Below, piece by piece: positions 25,913-34,914 of a stretch of DNA of 44,076 nt. Each line of letters opens with the position of its first letter. Position 1 is the stretch's first letter. Below the pieces are notes generated by a model, which saw nothing but the letters and a program-made list of their open reading frames with translations, was not told where the DNA came from and did no database searches. A program made the translations under genes and the position numbers. The stretch comes from Deltaproteobacteria bacterium (GTDB lineage: Bacteria; Desulfobacterota; JAENJC01), in assembly GCA_030646755.1 (NCBI GenBank), contig JAUSKU010000009.1, positions 1 through 44,076 of the forward strand, given 5' to 3'.

Positions 25913-27304
25913 TTATTTTGAGCCTTTCTTTTTTTTCCGCCATTTCTTTGCCCATCCCTTCCTTGTTTCCTGCCTTACCCTGCTTGTCACAAGTGAGTCC
26001 TCCGGTACATCCTCTGTAACCGTTGTCCCAGCACCTATAAGCGAGCCTTTACCGATCCTTACAGGTGCTATAAGCTGGGTGTCGCTTCCAACAAAGACAT
26101 TGTCCTCGATAATGGTCTGATATTTTTTAAAGCCGTCATAGTTGCATGTGATCGTCCCTGCACCTATATTTACACCTTTCCCTATTGTTGCGTCACCGAT
26201 ATAGCTAAGGTGGTTGGCCTTGGAGCCCTCACCTATGGTAGATTTCTTTACCTCCACGAAGTTTCCTATGTGGGCGCCCTTCTCTATGACAGTCTGGGGT
26301 CTTATGTGGGCAACAGGGCCGATGGCCGCCCCTTCCCTGACTTCGCTTTCTTCAATAACCGAATATGCCTTTATCTTTACGTCATTCCCAAGGATTGTAT
26401 CTGAAATTATGCTTCCAGGGCCTATGGAGCATCCTGTGCCAATGACTGTATCCCCGCTTATAAATGCGCCGGGGTAGACAACCGTGTCCGGCTCTATTCT
26501 GACTGACGAAGAAATATAGGTATTGGAGGGGTCTATGATCGTCACCCCGTTGGCCATGAGATGCTCCAGGGTCTTTGTCCTCATGATGCATTCCGCCTCA
26601 GCCAGATCTATCCTTGAATTTATCCCCATGACCTCCTTAAACTCCTCGGCCTTAAAGGTTGAGACCATCCTTTTCTCGCTAACAGCTATGCCAACGATAT
26701 CCGTAAGGTAATATTCTTTCTGGACATTTTTGGGCTCCACCTTTTTAAGGGCCTTAAACAGGAACTCCGAACCTACGCAATATATCCCTGTGTTTATCTC
26801 CCTGACGGACCTTTCCTTTGATGTGGCGTCCTTTTCCTCGACTATCTTTTTGATCCTTCCCTTATTGTCCGCTATTATCCTTCCGTAACTATAAGGATCA
26901 TCAGGTTCGGCTGTAAGGACCGTGAGGGTTCCCTTGCCTTCCCTGTGGGAGTTCATCAGGCCTCTGATGGTATCAACAGTTATAAGGGGGACGTCCCCTG
27001 AGAGGATGAGGACATCTCCTTTGAACCCCTTGAGGGCCTTTTCAGCCTGCATGACGGCGTGGCCTGTCCCGAGCTGCACTGATTGCTCCACAAATACGAC
27101 CCCTTCACCAGGGAGGGCCGCTCTGACCTTTTCTGCCTGGTGTCCTATTATGACAACCGTCTTGGCAGCCCCAGCCTCCTTTGCCCTTTCTATGGCATAA
27201 GAGAGCATCGGCCTTCCGCCAACCTCATGGAGCACCTTCGCCTTTTCAGACTTCATCCTTGTTCCCTTGCCTGCAGCAAGGATAATGACAGCAGTTTTGT
27301 TCAA
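25913..27304 (-). CDS. glmU: Bifunctional UDP-N-acetylglucosamine pyrophosphorylase / glucosamine-1-phosphate acetyltransferase
   Basis: 463 residues; acetylates glucosamine-1-phosphate and couples it to UTP, giving UDP-GlcNAc for peptidoglycan and lipopolysaccharide, downstream of GlmM. The N-terminal pyrophosphorylase has VIILAAGKGTRMKSEKAKVLHE and ILSGDVPLI; the C-terminal half is the left-handed beta-helix hexapeptide region with VEVKKSTIGEGSKANHLSYIGDA and GAGTITCNYDGFKKYQT, including the acetyltransferase active site. I chose the TTG at 27304, with GGAGG seven bases upstream, over a TTG two codons earlier that would abut the Shine-Dalgarno. Confidence 0.95.
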   Translation of the reverse strand: MNKTAVIILAAGKGTRMKSEKAKVLHEVGGRPMLSYAIERAKEAGAAKTVVIIGHQAEKVRAALPGEGVVFVEQSVQLGTGHAVMQAEKALKGFKGDVLILSGDVPLITVDTIRGLMNSHREGKGTLTVLTAEPDDPYSYGRIIADNKGRIKKIVEEKDATSKERSVREINTGIYCVGSEFLFKALKKVEPKNVQKEYYLTDIVGIAVSEKRMVSTFKAEEFKEVMGINSRIDLAEAECIMRTKTLEHLMANGVTIIDPSNTYISSSVRIEPDTVVYPGAFISGDTVIGTGCSIGPGSIISDTILGNDVKIKAYSVIEESEVREGAAIGPVAHIRPQTVIEKGAHIGNFVEVKKSTIGEGSKANHLSYIGDATIGKGVNIGAGTITCNYDGFKKYQTIIEDNVFVGSDTQLIAPVRIGKGSLIGAGTTVTEDVPEDSLVTSRVRQETRKGWAKKWRKKKKGSK

Positions 27305-27363
27305 TGCCAATCCTCCGTAAACAAAATATGAACCCAGGGCAGGATTATCTCACATACCTTTTG

Positions 27364-27396
27364 GGAATTCAAGGACCGGGAATAGGCTTGAATTCC
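27364..27396. repeat. GGAATTCAAG / CTTGAATTCC inverted repeat
   Basis: Perfect 10-base arms at 27364-27373 and 27387-27396 around a 13-base loop, in the glmU upstream region. It could be an operator, an mRNA leader hairpin or another dispersed repeat. Confidence 0.6.
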
Positions 27397-27468
27397 GGCC
27401 TTAAATAAAGTATCATTATGACAAAACTAAGCTAAGAACAATGATGTTCCCTTAGGCATATAACACGT

Positions 27469-27560
27469 TCCCCCTCCCCTCAATCCCCTCCCGCCAGGGG
27501 AGGGGAGATTTATTAGAGTTCCCTCCCCCTTGACGGGGGAGGGTTAGGGTGGGGGTGAAC
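27469..27560. repeat. Pair of CCCTCCCC/GGGGAGGG palindromes upstream of ftsY
   Basis: CCCCTCCCGCCAGGGGAGGGG and CCCTCCCC-TTGAC-GGGGGAGGG hairpins in tandem, same family as 11248-11356 and 37517-37606. Confidence 0.7.
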
Positions 27561-27621
27561 TAACTAATAACGCCTATCTGAACAGTATTGAAGCGAAAAA
27601 GCAAGAAGCGAAAGGCGGTTT

Positions 27622-28545
27622 ATGGCTGAAGAGAAAAAGGGGTTGTTCCAGCGTCTGAAGGAAGGCCTTTCGAAGACCCATAAGGGCCTTGTGGATAAGG
27701 TAGACCAGGCTATCCTTGGAAGAAAAAAGATAGATGAGGGGCTCTACGACGAACTGGAGGAGATACTGGTGACCTCGGACCTCGGTGTTCAGACCTCCTA
27801 TAAACTGATAGAGAGGGTCAGGGAAAGATTGAGGCGCGGGGAGTCGGATGATGCGGCACTGGTGAAAAAGTACCTCAAGGAGGAGATACTTTCCATCCTC
27901 AAAGGTACAGGTAGTGGGATAGATACGAGGAGGGCCAAGCCCTTTGTAATAATGGTGGTGGGTGTGAATGGCGTTGGGAAGACGACCACTATTGGAAAGC
28001 TTGCATCAAGATACAGGGGCGAAGGAAGGTCGGTCCTGCTGTCTGCCGGTGACACATTCAGGGCTGCGGCCGTAGAGCAGCTTGAGGTCTGGGGTGAAAG
28101 GTCGGGATGCGGCGTCATAAAACACAAGGAGGGTTCGGACCCTTCAGCCGTGCTGTTTGATGCCTTAAAGGCAGCCCAGGGCAGGGGAACGGATATACTT
28201 ATAGCCGATACTGCGGGGAGGCTTCACACAAAGACAAATTTGATGGAAGAGCTAAAAAAGACCAGGAGGGTGGTGGAAAGAGAGGCGCCAGGGGCACCCC
28301 ACGAGGTCCTGCTGGTCCTGGATGCAACCACAGGACAGAACGCCGTATCCCAGGCGAAGCTTTTCAAAGAGGCTGTCGAGATAACAGGGATAGTCCTTAC
28401 AAAGCTCGACGGCACCGCTAAGGGCGGTGTTGTCATAAGCATCGTGGATGAGCTTAAGATACCAGTGAAGTTCATAGGGATAGGTGAGGGGGTGGAAGAC
28501 CTAAGGCCCTTTGAGCCGTCGGAGTTCGTGGAGGCCCTGTTTTGA
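27622..28545 (+). CDS. ftsY: Signal recognition particle receptor FtsY
   Basis: 307 residues; docks ribosome-SRP complexes at the inner membrane through a GTPase NG domain. It lacks the long acidic A domain of E. coli FtsY, as in many other phyla, and starts with the short helical [23 protein letters not shown]. GTPase motifs are [15 protein letters not shown] (G1), [29 protein letters not shown] (G3) and [10 protein letters not shown] (G4). Its stop overlaps the dxs start (TTGA). Confidence 0.95.
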   Translation: MAEEKKGLFQRLKEGLSKTHKGLVDKVDQAILGRKKIDEGLYDELEEILVTSDLGVQTSYKLIERVRERLRRGESDDAALVKKYLKEEILSILKGTGSGIDTRRAKPFVIMVVGVNGVGKTTTIGKLASRYRGEGRSVLLSAGDTFRAAAVEQLEVWGERSGCGVIKHKEGSDPSAVLFDALKAAQGRGTDILIADTAGRLHTKTNLMEELKKTRRVVEREAPGAPHEVLLVLDATTGQNAVSQAKLFKEAVEITGIVLTKLDGTAKGGVVISIVDELKIPVKFIGIGEGVEDLRPFEPSEFVEALF

Positions 28546-30461
28546 AAAGTCAGGAGTCGGCAGTCACTGGTAGGGGCGGGGTGACCCCGCCCCTACTCCA
28601 GGATATAAACTCACCTAAAGATCTTAAAAAACTCAAGCCTGAAGAATTAAGCCAACTTTCGGAAGAATTAAGAGACGCCATCATTTCCACTGTCTCAAAG
28701 ACCGGAGGCCACCTGGCCTCGTCCCTCGGAGTAGTAGAGCTTACCATTGCCCTGCATTATCTTTTTGATGCCCCGGTAGACAAGATCATATGGGACGTAG
28801 GACATCAGGCCTATGCCCACAAGCTCCTTACCGGGAGGAGGGACTCCTTTCATACCCTGAGGCAGGAGGGCGGCATTAGCGGCTTCCCAAAGAGGGATGA
28901 AAGCGAGTATGACTGCTTTGATGTCGGGCACTCCAGCACATCCATATCAGCCGCCCTCGGGATGGCCAAGGCGAGAGACCTTCGCGGTGACAGGAACAAG
29001 GTTATTGCCGTAATAGGTGACGGTTCAATGACTGCCGGCCTTGCCTTCGAGGGGTTGAACCACGCGGGACACTTAGATACTGACCTGATAGTCATCCTGA
29101 ACGATAACGAGATGTCCATATCCCAGAATGTCGGAGGCCTCTCTTCCTACCTGAACCGCATAATGACCGGCCATTTCTATAACAAGTTCCGAAAGGAGAC
29201 CGAGTCCTTTCTGAAGCATATCCCCAAGTTCGGCGGCCCTATGCTGGAACTCGCCAGGAAGGCGGAGGAGTCTTTCAAAAACCTGATAGTCCCAGGGATG
29301 CTCTTTGAGGAGCTGGGTTTCAAGTATTTCGGCCCCATAGACGGCCACGACCTGAATTCCCTTATGGAGACCCTCAGCAATATAAAGGATTTAAACGGCC
29401 CCATCCTGTTGCATGTGATCACCAGAAAGGGGAAGGGTTATAAACCCGCAGAGGAGAGGCCAGATGAGTTTCACGGGGTCGGGTCTTTCGATATCGCTAC
29501 CGGAAAGGCGACCAAGCTCGGCGATAGCCGTTCTTTTACAGACGTATTCGGGGATGCGATAGTCGAGCTGGCGAGGGAAGATGACGGTATACTTGCCATA
29601 ACTGCCTCCATGCCGCAGGGGACAGGGCTTGAAAAGTTTGGGAAGGAGTTCCCTGCCAGGTTTTTTGATGTGGGTATTGCAGAACAGCACGCATTTACCT
29701 TTGCAGCGGGACTTGCCTGCGAGGGTTATAAACCTGTTGTTGCCTTATACTCGACCTTCCTCCAGCGCGCCTACGATCAGGTCCTCCATGACGTATGCCT
29801 CCAGAAGCTCCCGGTTGTTATGGCTCTGGACAGGGGAGGCATAGTAGGGGCCGATGGGCCGACTCACCATGGACTTTTTGATTTCTCTTTTCTTCGGCAT
29901 ATCCCGAACATGGTTGTCATGGCCCCGAAGGATGAAGAGGAACTGAGGAGGATGCTTAAATCCGCTTTTTCCTTCGGCCTCCCAGCGTCCATAAGGTATC
30001 CCAGGGGAAGCGTCTATGGAGTGAAGGCAGATAAAGAGGTAAGGGAGCTGGAGATTGGAAAGGGAGAAGTTTTAAGGGATGGCGAAGATGTGTGTATCGT
30101 CGCCATAGGCTCAACAGTCTACCCGGCCATTATAGCTGCACAAGAGCTTGAGAAAGAAGGGATAAAGGCCGCAGTCATAAACGCAAGATTTGTTAAGCCT
30201 CTGGATGCCGATCTTATAACTGATATGGCTGGAAAGACCGGGAAGATAATCACCGTGGAGGAAAATGTCCTTCAAGGCGGTTTTGGAAGCGCTATCTTAG
30301 AGATGCTGGAAGAAAAAGGCATAAGCGGCATTAAGGTAAAGAGGCTCGGTATCCCCGATAAGTTTGTTGAGCACGGCGGGCAGGATGCATTAAGGAAGAG
30401 GTACGGCATAGATAAGGACGGTATAGTTAAAGCGGTCAGGGAACTTAATCATAGTGAATGA
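28542..30461 (+). CDS. dxs: 1-deoxy-D-xylulose-5-phosphate synthase
   Basis: 639 residues, a thiamine-diphosphate enzyme that condenses pyruvate and glyceraldehyde-3-phosphate, the first step of the MEP isoprenoid route and the source of a PdxJ substrate. [21 protein letters not shown], the thiamine motif [18 protein letters not shown]...NDNEMSIS, and [27 protein letters not shown] are complete. The normal N-terminus ([10 protein letters not shown]) is preceded by about 20 residues encoded by dispersed repeats (including [10 protein letters not shown]), so the original start codon was probably displaced. The frame opens with TTG overlapping the ftsY stop. Confidence 0.95.
   Translation: MKSQESAVTGRGGVTPPLLQDINSPKDLKKLKPEELSQLSEELRDAIISTVSKTGGHLASSLGVVELTIALHYLFDAPVDKIIWDVGHQAYAHKLLTGRRDSFHTLRQEGGISGFPKRDESEYDCFDVGHSSTSISAALGMAKARDLRGDRNKVIAVIGDGSMTAGLAFEGLNHAGHLDTDLIVILNDNEMSISQNVGGLSSYLNRIMTGHFYNKFRKETESFLKHIPKFGGPMLELARKAEESFKNLIVPGMLFEELGFKYFGPIDGHDLNSLMETLSNIKDLNGPILLHVITRKGKGYKPAEERPDEFHGVGSFDIATGKATKLGDSRSFTDVFGDAIVELAREDDGILAITASMPQGTGLEKFGKEFPARFFDVGIAEQHAFTFAAGLACEGYKPVVALYSTFLQRAYDQVLHDVCLQKLPVVMALDRGGIVGADGPTHHGLFDFSFLRHIPNMVVMAPKDEEELRRMLKSAFSFGLPASIRYPRGSVYGVKADKEVRELEIGKGEVLRDGEDVCIVAIGSTVYPAIIAAQELEKEGIKAAVINARFVKPLDADLITDMAGKTGKIITVEENVLQGGFGSAILEMLEEKGISGIKVKRLGIPDKFVEHGGQDALRKRYGIDKDGIVKAVRELNHSE
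28548..28596. repeat. Dispersed repeats forming the dxs N-terminus
   Basis: A GTCAGGAGTCGGCAGTCACTGG tract is followed by the perfect palindrome GTAGGGGCGGGG (28570-28581) / CCCCGCCCCTAC (28585-28596) with loop TGA; both are translated as the first residues of Dxs. Confidence 0.75.
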
Positions 30462-30567
30462 TAATGCGGGGAAGATAACCACCTTCTCTCGTGAGGAAAA
30501 AGGATACAAGGAAACTCCAAACGGAAAACTGATTTCGTATGAATATGCGGAGGCGCTGAAGATGTAG
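30454..30567 (+). CDS. Possible 37-residue small ORF after dxs
   Basis: A GTG at 30454, inside the end of dxs, opens a 37-codon frame containing [17 protein letters not shown] and ending in EYAEALKM. It has reasonable composition but no clear ribosome-binding site and no recognised family. It may be the tail of a gene lost when the second accessory island formed. Confidence 0.25.
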   Translation: MNDNAGKITTFSREEKGYKETPNGKLISYEYAEALKM

Positions 30568-30606
30568 GGGTGATAAGGGGAATGAGGAGAGGGAGAGGAA
30601 CCTTCA

Positions 30607-31557
30607 GTGAAACATGTTTATTTAGATACAAATGTCTACAATGCTCTATGTGAGCGCACTAGCAATTGCGGCCAACTTACGCTGCGTCATAGGCCTGAAG
30701 AATATCGCATCTTACTGTCTCCGATAAACATTCTTGAAATTCTTCAAGTCAGTGATAAATACAAACGAGAAGGTGTAGTTCGCCTCCTTCAAGCGATTTG
30801 TGATATTAAACTTCTCGCGGATGTTGAAAAACTCATTGTCAATTATGTTGTCGAAAAACACCTCATTGATGAACACGGGATTTATGCTCTATCGATTAGT
30901 GATAATGAATCAGAACTTGACAAGGTATGGGCTGATATAAAGAGTAATCCCTCAAAGACGTTTATTTATTCCCATGATACCATAGGACAACTGAGAATAC
31001 TTAAACAACTTGAAAGTGTTATGCATGTATTTTTTTCTCGTGGAGGGAGTTTTTCTACAGGCATTGAATCTTTGCCATCCCTCTGTAACATAACATCCCC
31101 GGATATAATAAAGACGTTTAAGAACTATATAAGCGACACTCGTCAGCTTCCACCTCAAGAACCACGTCCAGAGCCATGGAATGAGTGTATATGGTTTCTG
31201 ATAACTATGATCCTATGTGTGGGATTAACACCATTTCCGAGCGGAATAGATCGCCTCTGGAAACTTCTAAAACAATTTACAGTCGAAGACCGCTTGGCAT
31301 ATGCTTTTGACAAAATGTCGTTTCTCTGTTCGAATGGGCCATTTATTGGAATGGGGGCATTGATGGGATGGCAAGTTTCCAAGCCGCATAGTCGAGGTAA
31401 TATTTTTGATTGCTATCATGTGTCTTATCTTCCTTATGTCCACGAATTTTATACGTTGGATGAAGGGTTGTTAAGTTTTGCACGTTCTCATCCGCAAAGT
31501 GTGAATTTTTCTAAAATATTGGATGCATCACTTTTTATTGATAACTTGATTAGTTAG
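30607..31557 (+). CDS. PIN-domain protein with large internal insertion
   Basis: 316 residues from GTG at 30607, with GGGAGAGGAA upstream. The N-terminus VYLDTNVYNAL carries D7, NILEIL gives E44, and near the C-terminus NIFDCYHVSYLPYVHEFYTLDEGLL gives D268 and D285: the four acidic residues of a PIN-type metal-dependent nuclease. PIN domains are usually 130-140 residues; here about 200 residues, including a hydrophobic stretch (IWFLITMILCVGLTPF), are inserted between the two halves. Codon use is AT-rich and unlike dxs or tlyA. No antitoxin-like partner is adjacent, so a VapBC toxin role is doubtful; RNase or defence activity is possible. Confidence 0.65.
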   Translation: MKHVYLDTNVYNALCERTSNCGQLTLRHRPEEYRILLSPINILEILQVSDKYKREGVVRLLQAICDIKLLADVEKLIVNYVVEKHLIDEHGIYALSISDNESELDKVWADIKSNPSKTFIYSHDTIGQLRILKQLESVMHVFFSRGGSFSTGIESLPSLCNITSPDIIKTFKNYISDTRQLPPQEPRPEPWNECIWFLITMILCVGLTPFPSGIDRLWKLLKQFTVEDRLAYAFDKMSFLCSNGPFIGMGALMGWQVSKPHSRGNIFDCYHVSYLPYVHEFYTLDEGLLSFARSHPQSVNFSKILDASLFIDNLIS

Positions 31558-31601
31558 GAGATAAATGAGACAACGGTTCCATTTATATGCATATAGAGGG
31601 G

Positions 31602-31771
31602 ATGCCTTTACCTATGCCTCCATCATATGTAAACACAACCCATGAAGAAATACTGTATGAGTATGCAAAGCTGATCTCGCGGTCGGCTTACGGCACGCTT
31701 CAGCGGGATATATCACACACCGTTTCAAGAAACTGCGTGACGGGGAAGGAGGGGATAAGCGTGGACACTAA
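31602..31771 (+). pseudogene. Frameshifted small gene upstream of the Bro gene
   Basis: The first part reads MPPSYVNTTHEEILYEYAKLI...SAYGTLQRD in one frame; from 31709 the continuation YITHRFKKLRDGEGGDKRGH is in another frame and ends at TAA 31769-31771. Joining them needs one extra base near 31708 (GACTAT instead of GATAT), so a single-base deletion is likely. The short protein (about 50-55 residues) resembles a conserved ORF often seen before Bro-type genes, a recollection I cannot check. Its end overlaps the Bro start by 11 bases. Confidence 0.5.
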
Positions 31772-32588
31772 AATTGCTGTTTTTAAAGGCAAAGGAATCA
31801 GAAAGGTTCTTCACAACAAAGAGTGGTGGTTTTCGATTGTAGATGTATGTGGGGTACTTACAGAAAGTGCCGATGCAGGAGCTTACTGGAGGAAGTTGAA
31901 GCAACGGCTCAAAGAAGAGGGCAGTGAGGTCGTGACATTTTGTCACGGACTGAAATTAGTTGCCGCCGATGGTAAGAAATACGAAACCGATTGCGCAAAT
32001 ACCGAAGGTGTCTTCCGAATCATCCAATCAATCCCATCTCCCAAGGCTGAACCCTTCAAGCGCTGGCTGGCAAAGGTTGGATATGAGCGGGTTCAGGAGA
32101 TAGAAGACCCGGAGCTTGCGACAAAGAGGACAAGGGCTTTATACAAGGCAAAGGGATACTCCGACGACTGGATAGAAAAGCGGATGCGCGGCATTGCCAT
32201 CAGGGAGGAGCTTACGGACGAATGGAAGAAGCGCGAGGTTAAAGAGAAAAAGGAGTATGAGATACTTACCGCGGAAATAGCCAAGGCCGCGTTTGGAGTG
32301 ACTCCAAGTCAGCACAAGAATTTAAAGGGTTTGAAGCGCGAAAACCTGAGAGACCATATGACCGATCTTGAGCTGATATTCTCTATGCTTGGTGAAGCCG
32401 CCACGACGGAGATAACCAGGGTCGATGATGTAAAGGGGTTTCATGAGAACAAAAAAGCTGCCCGCAAAGGCGGAGAGGTTGCAGGAAAGGCAAGAAAAGA
32501 CCTTGAGAAGAAAACCGGCAGACGGGTCGTTTCGAGAGAGAATTACTTGATAACGCCACAGAGTCAGAAAAAGCTGGAGAAGAAATGA
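31761..32588 (+). CDS. Bro-N domain (phage antirepressor-like) protein
   Basis: 275 residues from GTG at 31761 (VDTKIAVFKGKGIRKVLHNKEWWFSIVDVCGVLTES), with AGGAGGGG about eight bases upstream; the frame is open further upstream but that part belongs to the broken gene. The N-terminal 110 residues are a BRO-N DNA-binding domain of phage antirepressors (YETDCANTEGVFRIIQSIPSPKAEPFKRWLAKVG). The C-terminal part (TRALYKAKGYSDDWIEKRMRGIAIREELTDEWK...) is shared by chromosomal and island-borne Bro proteins and ends in a basic tail. Its role is unknown; likely a remnant or regulator of a mobile element. Confidence 0.85.
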   Translation: MDTKIAVFKGKGIRKVLHNKEWWFSIVDVCGVLTESADAGAYWRKLKQRLKEEGSEVVTFCHGLKLVAADGKKYETDCANTEGVFRIIQSIPSPKAEPFKRWLAKVGYERVQEIEDPELATKRTRALYKAKGYSDDWIEKRMRGIAIREELTDEWKKREVKEKKEYEILTAEIAKAAFGVTPSQHKNLKGLKRENLRDHMTDLELIFSMLGEAATTEITRVDDVKGFHENKKAARKGGEVAGKARKDLEKKTGRRVVSRENYLITPQSQKKLEKK

Positions 32589-32603
32589 CCGCATTAGGAA
32601 GCT

Positions 32604-33344
32604 ATGACCAAAGAACGTCTTGATAAACTGTTAGTTGACAAGGGTCTTGTACAGAGCAGGGAGCGCGCTCGTGCCCTTATAATGGCCGGGAAGGTCATGG
32701 TAAAGGGGAAGAAGGTGGAAAAGGCCGGCGAGATGGTTTTGGCCGATGCCGATATTATTCTTTTAGGAGAGGACATTCCATTTGTGAGCAGGGGCGGCCT
32801 TAAGCTTGAAAAGGCCCTGGATGAATTCAAGATAGACGTAACAGGGAAGGTTGCCATGGACGTTGGGGCCTCCACCGGAGGTTTTACGGACTGCCTCCTG
32901 CAGAGAGGGGCTGCTAAGGTATATGCCATAGATGTCGGTTACGGCCAGCTTGATTTGAAACTCAGGAACGACCCGCGGGTAGTAAATATTGAGAGGCAGA
33001 ATATACGGTACCTCGAAAGGGGAGTTATTCCTGAAAATGTTGATATCGTAACCATCGATTCATCCTTCATATCCCTTGTTAAGATTATCCCTAAAGTATT
33101 AGAATTCATTGCTGAATCTGGTTCTATGATCGCCTTAATAAAGCCCCAGTTTGAGGTTGGTAAGGGAGAGGTAGGGAAGGGCGGGGTTGTGCGGGATGAG
33201 GCCAAGCAAATGGCTGTTATTGATAAGATAAAGTCGTTCTGCGAAGAGATTGGATTAACCGTTAAAGGCGTTGTTGAGTCTCCTATACAGGGGCCAAAAG
33301 GGAACAGGGAGTTTCTGATATACGCAAGAAAAGCTGGAGAATAG
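32604..33344 (+). CDS. tlyA: TlyA family rRNA (cytidine-2'-O)-methyltransferase
   Basis: 246 residues. An N-terminal S4 RNA-binding domain (RLDKLLVDKGLVQSRERARALIMAGKVMVKGKKVEKAG) is followed by an FtsJ-like Rossmann methyltransferase with VAMDVGASTGGFTDCLLQRGAAKVYAIDVGYGQL as the S-adenosylmethionine motif and ALIKPQFEVGKGEVGKGGVVRD. It would 2'-O-methylate 16S and 23S rRNA cytidines; older annotations call it hemolysin A. Confidence 0.92.
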   Translation: MTKERLDKLLVDKGLVQSRERARALIMAGKVMVKGKKVEKAGEMVLADADIILLGEDIPFVSRGGLKLEKALDEFKIDVTGKVAMDVGASTGGFTDCLLQRGAAKVYAIDVGYGQLDLKLRNDPRVVNIERQNIRYLERGVIPENVDIVTIDSSFISLVKIIPKVLEFIAESGSMIALIKPQFEVGKGEVGKGGVVRDEAKQMAVIDKIKSFCEEIGLTVKGVVESPIQGPKGNREFLIYARKAGE

Positions 33345-33367
33345 GGTGCGTATGACGAAAATTATGA

Positions 33368-34678
33368 CTATTGTCCTTTCTTCAACTTCTCCATCCTCTC
33401 CCTGATAGTCTTCTCATACCCTGTTTCCTTTGGCATGTAGTAGCTCTTCTCTTTCAGTTCATCAGGAAGGTAGGTCTCTCTGATATACCCGCCGTAGTTA
33501 TGGGGATACTTGTACCCCTTTGAATAACCCATATCCTTCATAAGCTTTGTCGGGGCGTTTCTTATGTGCAAAGGAACAGGGAGAGGGCCTTTTGATACAA
33601 CGTCCTCCTTTGCTGAGAGGTATCCCATATAAGACGCGTTGCTCTTAGGGGCGGTGGCAAGGTATGTGGCAGCCTGGGCCAGAGGTATCCACCCCTCAGG
33701 CATTCCGAGGAAATGAAAGGCCTGGAATACTGAAACTGCAAGGGATATGGCATGGGGGTCGGCGTTTCCTATGTCCTCGGATGCGAATATGACCATCCTT
33801 CTCGCCACAAACAGCGGGTCTTCCCCAGCCTCCAGCATCCTTGCCATCCAGTAAAGGGCTGCGTCAGGGTCAGAGCCCCTCATGCTCTTTATGAACGCCG
33901 ATATGACGTTATAGTGTTCTTCCCCCGCCTTGTCGTACAAAAGGGCCTTCCTCTGCAACGCCTCTTCAGCATCCCTTAACCCTATAATCCTTACCCCTTT
34001 TTCATCAGCTCTTGCAGCCTCTGCCGCAATCTCAAGGGCATTCAGAGCGGTCCTGGCATCACCGTGAGAGGCTTTAACCAGGTGGTCTATGGCATCTTCA
34101 AAGACCATCAGGTTAAGGTTCCCAAGGCCCCGCTCCCCGTCTGCCAATGCCCTTTTTAAAATGCTCTTCAGATCATCATTTGTTAAAGGCTTCAGGGTCA
34201 ATACCCTGCACCTTGATAAAAGAGGGGCGTTTACTTCAAAGGATGGATTTTCCGTGGTGGCCCCGATGAGGATTATGGTTCCCTTCTCCACGTGGGGGAG
34301 GAAGGCGTCCTGCTGGGCCTTATTGAAGCGGTGTATCTCGTCCACAAAAAGGATGGTCCTTTTCCCATTTCTGAATTCAATCTCCGCCTCTTTTACTATC
34401 TCCCTGACCTCTTTCACACCCTCAAGGACTGCCGAGAAAAAGACAAATCTTGAGCCTGTGGCATGGGCAATAACATTTGCGAGGGTAGTCTTCCCGCTCC
34501 CTGGAGGCCCCCATAGTATGAGGGACGGGATCTTGTCGGATTCAATGGCGGTCCGCAGGAAGCGGCCTTTTTCAACGATGTGCCCCTGCCCGACGAACTC
34601 TTCCAGGTTCCTGGGCCTCATCCTGTCAGCCAGGGGAGCCGGTGCTTCTTTGGGTTTGTTTTCCTTGAATAGTTCCAT
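33368..34678 (-). CDS. rarA: Replication-associated recombination protein A (RarA/MgsA)
   Basis: 436 residues from the ATG at 34678 (MELFKENKPKEAPAPLADRMRPRNLEEFVGQGHI); an ATG 16 codons upstream lies in repeat DNA. It is a clamp-loader-like AAA+ ATPase active at stalled forks. Walker A GPPGSGKTTLANVIAH, Walker B ILFVDEIHRFNKAQQDAFLPHVE, sensor GATTENPSFEVN and the C-terminal tetramer domain (MRGSDPDAALYWMARMLEAGEDPLFVARRM) are complete. Convergent with tlyA. Confidence 0.94.
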   Translation of the reverse strand: MELFKENKPKEAPAPLADRMRPRNLEEFVGQGHIVEKGRFLRTAIESDKIPSLILWGPPGSGKTTLANVIAHATGSRFVFFSAVLEGVKEVREIVKEAEIEFRNGKRTILFVDEIHRFNKAQQDAFLPHVEKGTIILIGATTENPSFEVNAPLLSRCRVLTLKPLTNDDLKSILKRALADGERGLGNLNLMVFEDAIDHLVKASHGDARTALNALEIAAEAARADEKGVRIIGLRDAEEALQRKALLYDKAGEEHYNVISAFIKSMRGSDPDAALYWMARMLEAGEDPLFVARRMVIFASEDIGNADPHAISLAVSVFQAFHFLGMPEGWIPLAQAATYLATAPKSNASYMGYLSAKEDVVSKGPLPVPLHIRNAPTKLMKDMGYSKGYKYPHNYGGYIRETYLPDELKEKSYYMPKETGYEKTIRERMEKLKKGQ

Positions 34679-34690
34679 AAAACAGAAATT

Positions 34691-34832
34691 AGACACAGAT
34701 AGACACAGATAATTTATGATTTTCACAGATATTAAATCCTAATATTTATCTTGTGAAAATCATTATTCTGATCAGTGTAAATCAGTGTCAAAAAAGGTTG
34801 CTGTGTGTCTCCGTGTCTCTGTAGTAAACTTA
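34691..34832. repeat. ACACAGAT / GTGTCTCTGT dispersed repeat cluster
   Basis: AGACACAGAT units, a long hairpin GATTTTCACAGAT / ATCTTGTGAAAATC (about 34718-34761), ATCAGTGTAAATCAGTGTCA and GTGTGTCTCCGTGTCTCTGT follow one another. The cluster fills most of the rarA-nadK gap (34679-34914), which otherwise holds no recognisable gene; the divergent promoters must lie in or beside it. Confidence 0.65.
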
Positions 34833-34914
34833 GGTTTCAGTGTATCATACAGGCCGTCCCTTTCCAACCTGAATTTAATGGACAAAATGGTTCAACTTAT
34901 GATAATTAAAGGAC

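Larger units (their letters stand above)
27311..27621. other. Divergent glmU-ftsY intergenic region
   Basis: About 310 bases between divergent genes. It holds a 10-base inverted repeat (27364-27396), a double CCCTCCC palindrome (27469-27560) and the glmU ribosome-binding site. No reading frame of interest and no clear consensus promoter was seen, though both flanking promoters must lie here. Confidence 0.5.

Noticed and set aside
30607..31557. Simple VapC toxin
   Set aside because: Far too long for VapC and no antitoxin gene adjoins it.
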